Assembly: GCF_017312725.1 (NCBI RefSeq)
Contig: NZ_BOPO01000050.1
Location: 1 to 64,000 of the forward strand
DNA: 64,000 nt
DNA from: Actinocatenispora comari
GTDB taxonomy: Bacteria > Actinomycetota > Actinomycetes > Mycobacteriales > Micromonosporaceae
Direction of reading: 5' to 3'
Shown: in pieces, positions 1-8,562 of the stretch
Numbering within the stretch: position 1 is the stretch's first letter
Layout of the letters: every line of letters starts with the position of its first letter
Translations under genes and position numbers: made by a program
Notes under the pieces: model-generated
What the model was told of the DNA's origin: nothing
What the model saw: only the letters and a program-made list of their open reading frames with translations
The model's database searches: none

Positions 1-2358
1 CAGTGCGGGTCGAAGGCGGCCACTCCCCCGCCCGCGGTGCCCGGACCGGCGCGACCGACGTCCGGTCCGCCGGCCGCCGGCGGCGGGGCGCCCGGACCGA
101 CGTTCCGCCGGCCGGGAACGCCGGTGTCGCAACCGTTGCCCAGCGAGCCGAGCGTGCCGACCGGCGCGATGACCGGCGGCTGGCGGCCCACGGGCGCCAC
201 CGCCGGCTTCTCCGGCCGTACCGGAGCCGGGCTCGGCGGCGCGTCCGGGCTGGGTACCCGCAGCAGCCGCAGCCGGGCCACCGCGCGCGGCGGGCTCGGT
301 GCCGGGCTGGTCGACGTACCGCCGGTGCCGCTGCGCGACCCGACCACGGCGGTGATGACCGACCCGAAGGTGTCGGAGTCGCGCCGCTACTGCGGCAAGT
401 GCGACCAGCCGGTGGGGCGCTCGCGGGACGGCCAGCCGGGCCGGGCGGAGGGCTTCTGCCCGCAGTGCGGTACCGAGTTCTCGTTCCTGCCCGGGCTGAC
501 CGCCGGTGAGGTGGTCGACCACCGGTACGAGATCCTCGGCTGCCTGGCCTACGGCGGGCTCGGCTGGATCTACCTGGCCCGGGACCGGCACGTGTCGGAG
601 GGCGGGGCGGACCGCTGGGTGGTGTTGAAGGGCCTGATCAACACCGGCGACCCGGACGCGATGGAGTCCGCGGTCGCGGAACGCCGGTTCCTGGTCGAGG
701 TCGACCACCCGAACATCGTCAAGATCCACGACTTCGCCCGGCACCCGGACCCCAGGACCGGTGAGCTGATCGGCTACATCGTGATGGAGTACGTCGGCGG
801 CCAGTCGCTGAAGGACCTCGCGATGGAACACCGCGACGCGGCCGGGCAGCGCGCCCCGCTGCCGTTGCCCCAGGTCCTCGCGTACGGGCTGGAGATCCTG
901 CCGGCGCTGGGCTACCTGCACGGCCGCGGGCTGGTGTTCTGCGACTTCAAGCCGGACAACGTGATCCAGGCCGAGGAGCAGCTGAAGCTGATCGACCTGG
1001 GTGCGGTGCGCCGGCTCGACGACCCGGACGGCGCGATCTACGGCACCCCGGGCTACCAGGCGCCGGACGTGGCGACCCGCGGCCCGTCGGTGGAGTCCGA
1101 CCTGTACACGGTGGGCCGCACGCTCGCCGTGCTCAGCTTCACCTTCAGCGGCTTCTCCAGCAGGTACGCGAAGTCGCTGCCCACGCCGGCGGAGATCCCG
1201 CTGTTCGCGCAGGAGCCGTCGTTCCACCGGCTGCTCGCCCGGGCCACCCACCCGGAGCCGGAGCGGCGGTTCGCGTCCGCGGCGGAGATGGCCGACCAAC
1301 TGCTCGGGGTGCTGCGGGAGGTGCTGTCGGCGGCGGACGGGATCCCCCGGCCGTCGATGTCGACGCTGTTCACCGCGGAGCGCCGGCCGTTCGGCACCGC
1401 CGCCGGCGACGTGCCCGCGGGCGACGGCGGGCTCGACGGCCGGGAGGTGGTCCGGTCGCTGCCGCTGCCGCTGGTCGATCCGGCCGACCCGGCCGCGGCG
1501 TTCCTCGCCACCGTCGACGCGTCCGCGCCGGCCGAGGCGATCCAGGCGATGCGGCAGGCACCGGCGCGCACCGTCGAGGTGTCGTACCGGGTGATCCGGG
1601 CCCTGATCGAGACCGGTGACGTGGCGGCGGCGCGGGCCGAGCTGGGCCGGCTCGCCACCCCGGACGCCGACTGGCGGTACGACTGGCACCGCGGCCTGCT
1701 CGGCCTCGCCGCGGGGGCGCCGCGGGAGGCGCTCGGCGCGTTCGAGGCGGTGGCCGCGGCGCTGCCGGGCGAGCCGGCGGCGCTGTTGGCCGAGGCGGTG
1801 GCGGCGGAGCTGTCCGGCCGGGCCGACCTCGCCCTGGCCCGGTACGGCCGGGTCTGGCGGGTCGACCACGGGTACGTCAGCGCCGCGTTCGCGGTGTCCC
1901 GGCTGCTGCTCGCCGCCCGCGACCGGCAGGGCGCGATCGCGGTCCTGGACGAGGTGCCCGACTCGTCCAGCCGGCACACGCCGGCGCAGATCGCGGCGAT
2001 CCGGGCCCGCCTGGACCGCTCCGGCGGGGCGCGTACCGAGGCCGACCTGGTCGACGCCGCGGCCCGGCTGGAGAAGCTCGGGCTGGACTCCGGTACGCAC
2101 GCGCAGCTGTCGGTGGAGATCTTCACCGCGGCGCTGGAGTGGCTGGGCATCCCGGCCGACGCGGCGCCCGGCACCCCACCCGGTCGGCCGCCGCAGCCGA
2201 CCAGCGGTACCGTGCTCGGCCGGCGGCTGGTGGAGCGCGAGCTGCGGCTCGGGCTGGAGACCGGTTACCGTGCCCTGGCCAGTCTCGAACGCACCCCGCT
2301 GGCGCGGTACGCGCTGGTCGACCGCGCGAACGCGGTCCGGCCGAGGACGCTCGTCTAG
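1..2358 (+). CDS. pknG: PknG-type serine/threonine protein kinase (5' end outside window)
   Basis: This is a soluble eukaryotic-type Ser/Thr kinase of the PknG family, which in actinobacteria controls central carbon/nitrogen metabolism through FHA-domain targets. The frame is open to base 1 with a Pro/Gly/Arg-rich low-complexity N-terminus. A rubredoxin-like metal site follows (CGKC near base 391 and CPQC near base 460), then the kinase domain with the glycine loop AYGGLGWIY, the ATP lysine in VVLKGL, the catalytic loop CDFKPDN and the metal motif DLGAVRRL. The missing HRD arginine and the DLG in place of DFG are PknG hallmarks. The C-terminal third is helical and TPR-like. An in-frame GTG at 37 has no ribosome binding site, so the true start is probably upstream. 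The PP2C gene follows 8 bp downstream, suggesting a kinase/phosphatase pair. Confidence 0.93.
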   Translation, partial: QCGSKAATPPPAVPGPARPTSGPPAAGGGAPGPTFRRPGTPVSQPLPSEPSVPTGAMTGGWRPTGATAGFSGRTGAGLGGASGLGTRSSRSRATARGGLGAGLVDVPPVPLRDPTTAVMTDPKVSESRRYCGKCDQPVGRSRDGQPGRAEGFCPQCGTEFSFLPGLTAGEVVDHRYEILGCLAYGGLGWIYLARDRHVSEGGADRWVVLKGLINTGDPDAMESAVAERRFLVEVDHPNIVKIHDFARHPDPRTGELIGYIVMEYVGGQSLKDLAMEHRDAAGQRAPLPLPQVLAYGLEILPALGYLHGRGLVFCDFKPDNVIQAEEQLKLIDLGAVRRLDDPDGAIYGTPGYQAPDVATRGPSVESDLYTVGRTLAVLSFTFSGFSSRYAKSLPTPAEIPLFAQEPSFHRLLARATHPEPERRFASAAEMADQLLGVLREVLSAADGIPRPSMSTLFTAERRPFGTAAGDVPAGDGGLDGREVVRSLPLPLVDPADPAAAFLATVDASAPAEAIQAMRQAPARTVEVSYRVIRALIETGDVAAARAELGRLATPDADWRYDWHRGLLGLAAGAPREALGAFEAVAAALPGEPAALLAEAVAAELSGRADLALARYGRVWRVDHGYVSAAFAVSRLLLAARDRQGAIAVLDEVPDSSSRHTPAQIAAIRARLDRSGGARTEADLVDAAARLEKLGLDSGTHAQLSVEIFTAALEWLGIPADAAPGTPPGRPPQPTSGTVLGRRLVERELRLGLETGYRALASLERTPLARYALVDRANAVRPRTLV

Positions 2359-2366
2359 GAGGACAC

Positions 2367-3371
2367 GTGGTTATCGCGCAGACGATCGACTGCCCGGCCT
2401 GCGGGGCGCCCGCGTCCGCCGGCTTCCGGTTCTGCGAGGCGTGCGGGACGCCGCTGCACGGCGTGCCGGCGCCGTCGGCCGCGGCCGAGTGGGTGTCCTC
2501 GTCGACCGCACCGCAACGGTGCGAGGCCTGCGGGCACACCGGGTTCAGCTCGGACGGGTACTGCGACCAGTGCGGCCAGCGCGGCCCGACCGGCCCGGAC
2601 CACAGCGAGTTCGACCTCGGGCCGGTCGCCGGGGTGAGCGACATCGGGCACCGGCACGAGCGCAACGAGGACGCCTTCGCACTGGGTACCCTGCCGGGCA
2701 CGCCGCTGGTGGTGGTGTGCGACGGGGTGTCCTCGTCCTCGCGCGGCGACGCCGCCTCGCACGCGGCGGTCGACGCCGCGCTGCCGGTGCTGCGCACGGC
2801 GTTGACCGAGGGTTCGCATCCGGAGAGGGCGATCGCCCGGTCGGTGCACGCGGCCCGCGAGGCGGTCACCGCGGTCGCCGGGCCGGACCAGGGCAACCCG
2901 CCGAGCTGCACGTTCGTCGCCGCGGTGGTCTCCGCCGGCTCGATCACGGTCGGCTGGGTCGGCGACAGCCGCGCGTACTGGCTGCCCGACGGCGGCACGC
3001 CATGCTGCGTGACCGTGGACGACTCGCTGGCGAACGAGCTGATCGCGTCCGGGATGCCCGCCGACGAGGCGCACGCCCAGCCGCACTCCGGCGCGCTGGT
3101 GCGCTGGATCGGGGTGGACGCCGACGACGGCCCGCCGAAGGCGCGGACCTTCACGCCGGAGGGTCCGGGCCGGCTGATCGTGTGCAGCGACGGACTCTCC
3201 CGGTACCGGTCGGCGCCGGAGGCACTGGCGTCGTCCACCCCGCCCGGGCCGCCGCTCGCGGTGGCCCGCCAGCTGACCCAGCTGGCCCTGGACGCCGGCG
3301 GCGTCGACAACATCACCGTCGTGGTCGTGCCGTACCCGCCGGCGGCACCGACCGAAGGGAGCGCCCAGTGA
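2367..3371 (+). CDS. PP2C-family Ser/Thr phosphatase with two N-terminal zinc ribbons
   Basis: This is a metal-dependent protein phosphatase of the PPM/PP2C family, 334 residues, most likely the opposing enzyme to the kinase upstream. The GTG start follows a perfect AGGAGG at 2357-2362. Residues 1-70 hold two CxxC...CxxC zinc ribbons (C9, C12, C23, C26 and C52, C55, C66, C69). The PP2C domain from about residue 85 shows the expected metal motifs in order: RNED (99-102), VCDGVS (about 118), GDSRAY, CSDGL and the terminal DNIT. The zinc ribbons resemble those of the FHA protein two genes on, so they may be shared docking modules (inference). Its stop overlaps the next start (GTGA). Confidence 0.92.
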   Translation: MVIAQTIDCPACGAPASAGFRFCEACGTPLHGVPAPSAAAEWVSSSTAPQRCEACGHTGFSSDGYCDQCGQRGPTGPDHSEFDLGPVAGVSDIGHRHERNEDAFALGTLPGTPLVVVCDGVSSSSRGDAASHAAVDAALPVLRTALTEGSHPERAIARSVHAAREAVTAVAGPDQGNPPSCTFVAAVVSAGSITVGWVGDSRAYWLPDGGTPCCVTVDDSLANELIASGMPADEAHAQPHSGALVRWIGVDADDGPPKARTFTPEGPGRLIVCSDGLSRYRSAPEALASSTPPGPPLAVARQLTQLALDAGGVDNITVVVVPYPPAAPTEGSAQ

Positions 3372-4654
3372 GCCCGCAGTCCGGTTTCACCGCCGAGGTC
3401 TACCAGAACCCCTACCTCGCCGCCGGCGCCGAGACCGTCGACGCGGTGATCACGGTGACCGCGGGCGAGGGCGGCGCGGCGCCGTCCCCGGCCGGTACGC
3501 CGAGCGCGGCCGAGGCGATCATGATCGACTGCTCCGGATCGATGGGGTACCCGCGCAGCCGGATGACCGAGGCGATCAAGGCGACCGGCGTCGCGGTCGA
3601 CACGCTGCGCGACGGGGTGCTGTTCGCCGTCATCGCCGGCCGCAGCCGGGCCGAGCAGGTGTACCCGAGCCGGGGCATGGTGGCCGCGTCGGCCGACACT
3701 CGGGCGGCGGCCAAGCAGGCGATCGCCCGCCTGACGCCCAGCGGCGGTACCGCGATGGGCAGCTGGCTGGCGCTGGCGAACAAGCTGTTCGCCGAGGTAC
3801 CGGCACAGGTCAAGCACGGGATCATGCTCACCGACGGACGAAACCAGCACGAGACGCCCGAGGCGCTGCGACAGGTGCTGGCCGAGTGCGAGGGCAGGTT
3901 CAGCTGCGACTGCCGGGGGGTGGGTGAGGACTGGGCGGCGAGCGAGCTGCGCACCATCGCCTCGGCGCTGCTGGGCAGCGCGGACGGGCTGGAGGAGCCG
4001 GCGGAGCTGCCGGCCGCGTTCCGGGCGATGACCGAGCAGGCGATGGGCAAGTCGGTCGCCGACGTGAAGCTGCGGCTGTGGACCCCGGCCGGTTCCACGA
4101 TCCGGTTCGTCAAGCAGGTGTTCCCGCAGGTGGAGGAGCTGACCGGGCGCCGGGTCGCGGTCAGCGACCGGATCGGCGAGTACCCGACCGGCGCGTGGGG
4201 CGCGGAGAGCCGCGACTACCACGTCTCGGTGCAGGTACCGCCGGGCACCCTCGGCGAGGAGCGGCTCGCCGCGCGGGTCAGCCTGGTCTCCGACGACACC
4301 GTGATCGCGCAGTCGCTGGTGCTGGCCCGCTGGACCGAGGACGACGCGCTGTCCACCCAGATCAACGACCGGGTGGCGCACTACACCGGGCAGGCCGAGC
4401 TGGCCGAGGTGATCCAGCAGGGCCTGGAGGCGCGGGAGGCCGGCGACGACGCGACCGCGACCGCGAAGCTCGGCCGGGCGGTGCAGCTGGCCGACGAGTC
4501 CGGCCACGAGCAGACCGCGAAGCTGCTGCGCCGGGTGGTCGACGTCGAGGACGCGGCGACCGGCACGGTGCGGCTGCGCCGGGACGCCTCGTCGCTGGAC
4601 GCCGAGCTCACCAACGTCCGATCCACCAAGACGATCCGGGTCAAGCGGTCCTGA
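3368..4654 (+). CDS. VWA-domain protein of the phospho-signalling module
   Basis: This is a 428-residue protein with a von Willebrand factor A domain. The MIDAS motif D54-C-S56-G-S58 and a later threonine/aspartate pattern (GGTAMG, LTDGRN) indicate an intact metal-ion adhesion site. The C-terminal half is a beta-rich region followed by a helical, TPR-like segment near residues 340-400. There is no signal peptide, so it should be cytosolic. The GTG start at 3368 overlaps the phosphatase stop by 4 bp, implying translational coupling. VWA proteins of this kind typically act as scaffolds with AAA ATPases; the AAA gene three positions downstream is the obvious candidate partner (inference). Confidence 0.85.
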   Translation: MSPQSGFTAEVYQNPYLAAGAETVDAVITVTAGEGGAAPSPAGTPSAAEAIMIDCSGSMGYPRSRMTEAIKATGVAVDTLRDGVLFAVIAGRSRAEQVYPSRGMVAASADTRAAAKQAIARLTPSGGTAMGSWLALANKLFAEVPAQVKHGIMLTDGRNQHETPEALRQVLAECEGRFSCDCRGVGEDWAASELRTIASALLGSADGLEEPAELPAAFRAMTEQAMGKSVADVKLRLWTPAGSTIRFVKQVFPQVEELTGRRVAVSDRIGEYPTGAWGAESRDYHVSVQVPPGTLGEERLAARVSLVSDDTVIAQSLVLARWTEDDALSTQINDRVAHYTGQAELAEVIQQGLEAREAGDDATATAKLGRAVQLADESGHEQTAKLLRRVVDVEDAATGTVRLRRDASSLDAELTNVRSTKTIRVKRS

Positions 4655-4730
4655 CGGGCGGCACTGCCCGCGCCGCCGGCGCCCGGTGACGGGGCCGGCA
4701 CGACCGGCCGGTACGGATTCGAAAGGCTGC

Positions 4731-5750
4731 ATGCACATGCCGACCTGCCCGAACGGACACACCTCGGCCGACGCCGACTACTGCGACGAGTGCGGCGCGG
4801 CGATCGGTGGCGCGGCGGCGTCCTCCGGGGCGGCCACCGCGGTGGCGACCGAGGAGCCGGCCGCGCCGGCCACCCAGACCTGCCCGCAGTGCGGCGCGAC
4901 CCGCACCGGGCGGTTCTGCGAGGTGGACGGGTACGACTTCGTCGCGGCCGACCTGCGCGGGGACCAGCCGGCCACCGGCGCCGGCGGTTCCGGTACCGAG
5001 GCCGGCTCGGCGACCACGGCGCCGGCCGGCCCGTCGCCGTCCGGGCCGGCGGGCGACGACGCACCGACCGGTACCGCGGCGGAAGGCGACGCGCCGGACG
5101 CGCCGGACGCCGGTACCGCCGGTGGCAGCGGCCCCACCGGCAAGGATCCCGATCCTGCCGAGCCCGGCTCGGGCGGCGCGGGTACCGACAGTGCCGGCTC
5201 GGACAGCGCCGGCCCGAACGGTGCGGGTACGAACGGTGCGGGCACGGGCGGTGCCGGCTCGGACAGCGCCGGCTCGGATCGTGCCGGCTCGGACGGTGCG
5301 GGTACGGGCGGTGCCGGTTCGGCGGGGGCGGACGGTGCGGCGGCGGGGACGCGGTGGCGGCTCGCGGTGCGCGCGGACCACGACTACCACCTGCGGGTGC
5401 TCGCGATGAACGGTCCGGACGCGGAGCAGATGGAGTTCCCGAAGTTCGCCCCGGAGCGCCAGTTCGCGCTGCAGGACGACCAGGTGCTGGTGGGTCGGGC
5501 CAGCCGGTCCCGCGGCATCGAGCCGCAGATCGACCTGACCGGTCCGCCCGAGGACCCGGGGGTGTCCCGCTCGCACGCGATGCTGGTGCACGGCACCGAC
5601 GGCTGGTCGGTGGTCGACCTGGACTCCGCGAACGGCACCTACCTCAACGACTCGGACGAGCCGATCGCGGCCAACCAGCCGGTACCGCTGCGCGACGGCG
5701 ACCGGATCCACGTCGGCGCCTGGACCACCCTGCAGCTGATCACCGCATGA
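4731..5750 (+). CDS. FHA-domain protein with N-terminal zinc ribbons
   Basis: This is a 339-residue phosphothreonine-binding adaptor. Two short zinc-ribbon motifs lie at the N-terminus (CPNGH...CDEC and CPQCG...C), followed by a low-complexity Ala/Gly/Ser/Thr/Asp linker of about 150 residues. A complete C-terminal FHA domain covers roughly residues 250-339, with the signature VGRASRSR, VSRSHAML and DSANGTYLN. FHA domains read phosphothreonine, so it is a likely PknG substrate or recruiter, as GarA is for mycobacterial PknG (known family behaviour; inference here). ATG codons at 4731 and 4737 are both possible behind GAAAGG at 4721. The gene lies 76 bp after the VWA gene. Confidence 0.86.
   Translation: MHMPTCPNGHTSADADYCDECGAAIGGAAASSGAATAVATEEPAAPATQTCPQCGATRTGRFCEVDGYDFVAADLRGDQPATGAGGSGTEAGSATTAPAGPSPSGPAGDDAPTGTAAEGDAPDAPDAGTAGGSGPTGKDPDPAEPGSGGAGTDSAGSDSAGPNGAGTNGAGTGGAGSDSAGSDRAGSDGAGTGGAGSAGADGAAAGTRWRLAVRADHDYHLRVLAMNGPDAEQMEFPKFAPERQFALQDDQVLVGRASRSRGIEPQIDLTGPPEDPGVSRSHAMLVHGTDGWSVVDLDSANGTYLNDSDEPIAANQPVPLRDGDRIHVGAWTTLQLITA
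5185..5340 (+). repeat. Degenerate 15-bp coding repeat (Gly-Ala-Gly-Thr/Ser-Asp type) in the FHA gene
   Basis: Near-identical short units such as GGTGCGGGTAC, GACAGTGCCGGCTCG and GGCGGTGCCGGTTCG alternate here. They encode about ten imperfect pentapeptides of the type GAG[ST][DGN]. They form the flexible linker between the zinc ribbons and the FHA domain and are likely to vary in length by slippage. Confidence 0.7.
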
Positions 5751-5764
5751 TCGCCGGTTAGCCG

Positions 5765-7297
5765 GTGTCGTCGACCGACCCCGCCGAGCTGGACCGGGTA
5801 CAGGCGCAGCTGGAGCTGGGCCGGGTCGCCGCCGCGCGGGAACTGGTCGGCGGCTACCTGGCCCGGCATCCCGACGACGCCCGGGGCCTGTGCCTGCTGG
5901 CGTTGTGCCAGCAACGGGACGGTTCGGTCGACGCCATGCTGGAAGCCGCCGAACGTGCCTGTGCCGCCGAGCCGCGGCTGGAGTGGGGGCACCGGTTGCG
6001 GGCGCAGGCGCTGACGCTGCTGGACCGCCCGGTCGAGGCGGTGGCCGCGGCCCGCACCGCGGTACGGCTCGGGCCGGACCGGTGGCAGTGCCACGCGATG
6101 CTGGCCTTCGCGACCAGCGCGCTGCCCGGCCGCCGCGCCGTACCGCTCGCCGCGGCGGCCGAGGCGGTACGGCTGGCGCCCGACCAAGCCGAGGCACACC
6201 ACGCGCGCGGGCTGGTCCTGCACGCCAGCGGGCGGTTCGGCGCGGCGCGGCGCAGCTACCTGCGGGTGCTGCGGCTGGATCCGCAGCACGCCGGCGCGAT
6301 GCGACAGCTCGGCCGCATCGCCGAGCGGCGCGGGCAGGCCGGCACCGCGCTGCGGTACTTCGGGGCGGCCGCGGCGACCGCCCCGGCGGACACCGCAGGC
6401 GCCACCCATCTGCGCCGCATCCTGCTGCGGATCGCCGGCCTCGCCTGGGCGACCGCGGCGATGCTGACCATCGTTCTGGTGTTCGGCCGGTACCCGGTCG
6501 CCTGGTTGGTCGCCGCCGCGCTGGCCGGTGGGTACCTGTGGTGGGCCGGGCGGGCGCTGCGCGCGTTGCCGGCGCCGGCGCGGGCGGCGGCCCGGGGCTG
6601 GTTGCGTACCGATGCGCGGTTGCTGGTGCGGGTGGTCGGCACCGGGGTGCTGGTGGCCGTGGCGGTGGCGGTGGCGGTGGGCGTCGGGTCCGCGGTGTTC
6701 GACACGCCGGGGCACGGCGGCGTGCTGCTGCTGTCGCTGGCCGGCTGGCTCGTGGCGCTGCTGGCGAGCGCGCTCACGGTCGTCGGCGCCGACCTGCTCG
6801 CCCACCGGCGTCGTCCGGTCACCGACGCGGGCGATCCGACCAGCCCGGACGGCGCCGGCACCCGCCTGCTGTTCCGGGTGTACTGGGCGAGCTGCGTGCT
6901 GGCCGCGGCTCTGTGGGTACCGGCGTTGCTGCTCGGCGCCGACCAACTCGTCCGGGCCACGCTGGGCGTCGCCGCCGGCGCGGCGTTCCTCGGCTGGTTC
7001 CGGTGGCTGCTGCGCCGGGCCCGCCGTGCGCGGCGCCGGTCGGCCGCCCCGCTGTGGACCCGGCTGGTGCGGCTCGCGCCGTTCTTCGCGATCGGCCGGC
7101 TGGCGAACCTGGTGTTCGCGGTGGCGGTGGTGCTGGTACCCGACTCGTACCGGGGGCTGCTGGTCGGCACGGCGGTGGCGCCCGGCATGCTGATCCCGGC
7201 CGGGCTGCTGATCCAGGGGGTCCGGCTGGTCGGCTGGGTCCGGGCCGGCGACCTGCGGGAACTCCGAGTTCGTGAGGTGACCGGTGACCGATCCTGA
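5765..7297 (+). CDS. TPR-containing polytopic membrane protein
   Basis: This is a 510-residue protein of unknown specific function. The first 210 residues are tetratricopeptide-like helical repeats (for example LELGRVAAARELVGGYLARHP and LAPDQAEAHHARGLVL). Residues of about 220-500 contain roughly eight hydrophobic membrane segments separated by Arg-rich loops. The GTG start lies 14 bp after the FHA stop and lacks a clear Shine-Dalgarno, which suggests coupled translation. The gene overlaps the AAA gene by 14 bp. In context it may anchor the kinase/FHA/AAA module at the membrane (inference). Confidence 0.75.
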   Translation: MSSTDPAELDRVQAQLELGRVAAARELVGGYLARHPDDARGLCLLALCQQRDGSVDAMLEAAERACAAEPRLEWGHRLRAQALTLLDRPVEAVAAARTAVRLGPDRWQCHAMLAFATSALPGRRAVPLAAAAEAVRLAPDQAEAHHARGLVLHASGRFGAARRSYLRVLRLDPQHAGAMRQLGRIAERRGQAGTALRYFGAAAATAPADTAGATHLRRILLRIAGLAWATAAMLTIVLVFGRYPVAWLVAAALAGGYLWWAGRALRALPAPARAAARGWLRTDARLLVRVVGTGVLVAVAVAVAVGVGSAVFDTPGHGGVLLLSLAGWLVALLASALTVVGADLLAHRRRPVTDAGDPTSPDGAGTRLLFRVYWASCVLAAALWVPALLLGADQLVRATLGVAAGAAFLGWFRWLLRRARRARRRSAAPLWTRLVRLAPFFAIGRLANLVFAVAVVLVPDSYRGLLVGTAVAPGMLIPAGLLIQGVRLVGWVRAGDLRELRVREVTGDRS

Positions 7298-8540
7298 TCT
7301 GCTCGCCAGCCTGGCCGCCGCGGTGCAGGCCAGGCCGGACGACCTGACGTTGCGGTTGCACCTGGCCGAGCTGCTGCTCGCCGTCGACCGGCAGGACGAC
7401 GCGCTGGCGCACCTGAGTGCGGCGCTGGCGCAGGACCCGGCGGACGAGCGGACCCGCGCGCTGATGCGCCGCGCCCTGTCCGGCCCGGAAACCGCGTCCG
7501 ACGACCCGGACGCGGAGCCGGTGTGGGACGGTTCGAGTACGGCCGCGGCGGGCTCGGACTCCGCCGGCCGCGACGAGGTTGACTGGGGTGCGTACGAGTC
7601 CGAGCTGCGTGCGGTGGCGCCGCGGTTCGGTACCGCCGGCGGCCACGACGACGCCGCGGACCGGGCCTTCGATGTCGAGCCGTCCGCGGTGCGGCTCGCC
7701 GACGTGGGCGGCATGGTCGAGGTGAAGCAGCGGCTGGAACTGGCGTTCCTCGCGCCGCTGCGCAACCCGAAGCTGCGCCGGTTGTACTCGAAGAGCCTGC
7801 GCGGCGGCCTGCTGCTGTACGGCCCGCCCGGCTGCGGCAAGACGTTCCTGGCCAAGGCGCTGGCCGGCGAGCTCGGTGCGGGTTTCCTGTCGGTGTCGGC
7901 GGCGGACGTACTGGATCGCTGGCTCGGCAGTTCCGAGCGCAACGTGCACGAGGTGTTCCGCTCCGCCCGGCGGCACGCCCCGTGCGTGGTCTTCCTGGAC
8001 GAGGTGGACGCGCTGGCGGTACGGCGCAGCAAGGCCGGCGGCGCCATGCGGGCCACGGTCAACCAGCTGCTGGCCGAGCTGGACGGGCTGGAGAGCGACA
8101 ACGACGGGGTGTTCGTCCTCGCCGCCACCAACGCGCCGTGGGACGTCGACACGGCGCTGCGCCGGCCAGGCCGGCTGGACCGGATGGCGCTGGTACTGCC
8201 GCCGGACGAGCCGGCCCGCGAGGCGATCCTCGGCTACCACCTGCGGGGCCGGCCGATCGCCGACATCGACCTGGGCCGGCTCGTCGCGGCCACCGACGGC
8301 TTCTCCGGCGCCGACCTGGCGCATCTGTGCCAGAGCGCGGCGGAGTACGCGATGCACGACTCGCTGGAGCGCGGCGTGGCCCGGATGATCGGGCCGGCCG
8401 ACTTCGACCGCGCGCTCCGCGAGGTCCGGCCGTCGACCGGGCCGTGGCTGGAGGCGGCCCGCAACACGGTGCTGTTCGCCAACTCCGGCGGCGAGTACGA
8501 CGAGCTGGCCGGCTACCTCAAGCGGCGCCGCCTGCTCTGA
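7284..8540 (+). CDS. Cdc48/FtsH-like AAA ATPase with N-terminal TPR
   Basis: This is a 418-residue single-ring AAA ATPase. Residues 1-65 are TPR-like, and an acidic/Ser linker follows. The AAA core shows Walker A GPPGCGKT (180-187), Walker B VVFLDE (235-240) and the second region of homology with arginine fingers, RRPGRLDR (about 293-300). A helical lid ends in SGADLAHLCQSAAEYA. It resembles classical (SpoVK/Cdc48-like) AAA proteins rather than MoxR. A GTG start behind GAGGTGA (7274) lies inside the end of the upstream gene. It probably remodels a protein client for the signalling module. No protease domain is present. Confidence 0.88.
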   Translation: MTDPDLLASLAAAVQARPDDLTLRLHLAELLLAVDRQDDALAHLSAALAQDPADERTRALMRRALSGPETASDDPDAEPVWDGSSTAAAGSDSAGRDEVDWGAYESELRAVAPRFGTAGGHDDAADRAFDVEPSAVRLADVGGMVEVKQRLELAFLAPLRNPKLRRLYSKSLRGGLLLYGPPGCGKTFLAKALAGELGAGFLSVSAADVLDRWLGSSERNVHEVFRSARRHAPCVVFLDEVDALAVRRSKAGGAMRATVNQLLAELDGLESDNDGVFVLAATNAPWDVDTALRRPGRLDRMALVLPPDEPAREAILGYHLRGRPIADIDLGRLVAATDGFSGADLAHLCQSAAEYAMHDSLERGVARMIGPADFDRALREVRPSTGPWLEAARNTVLFANSGGEYDELAGYLKRRRLL

Positions 8541-8562
8541 CCCCTGCCGCGGTCCAGGCTGC

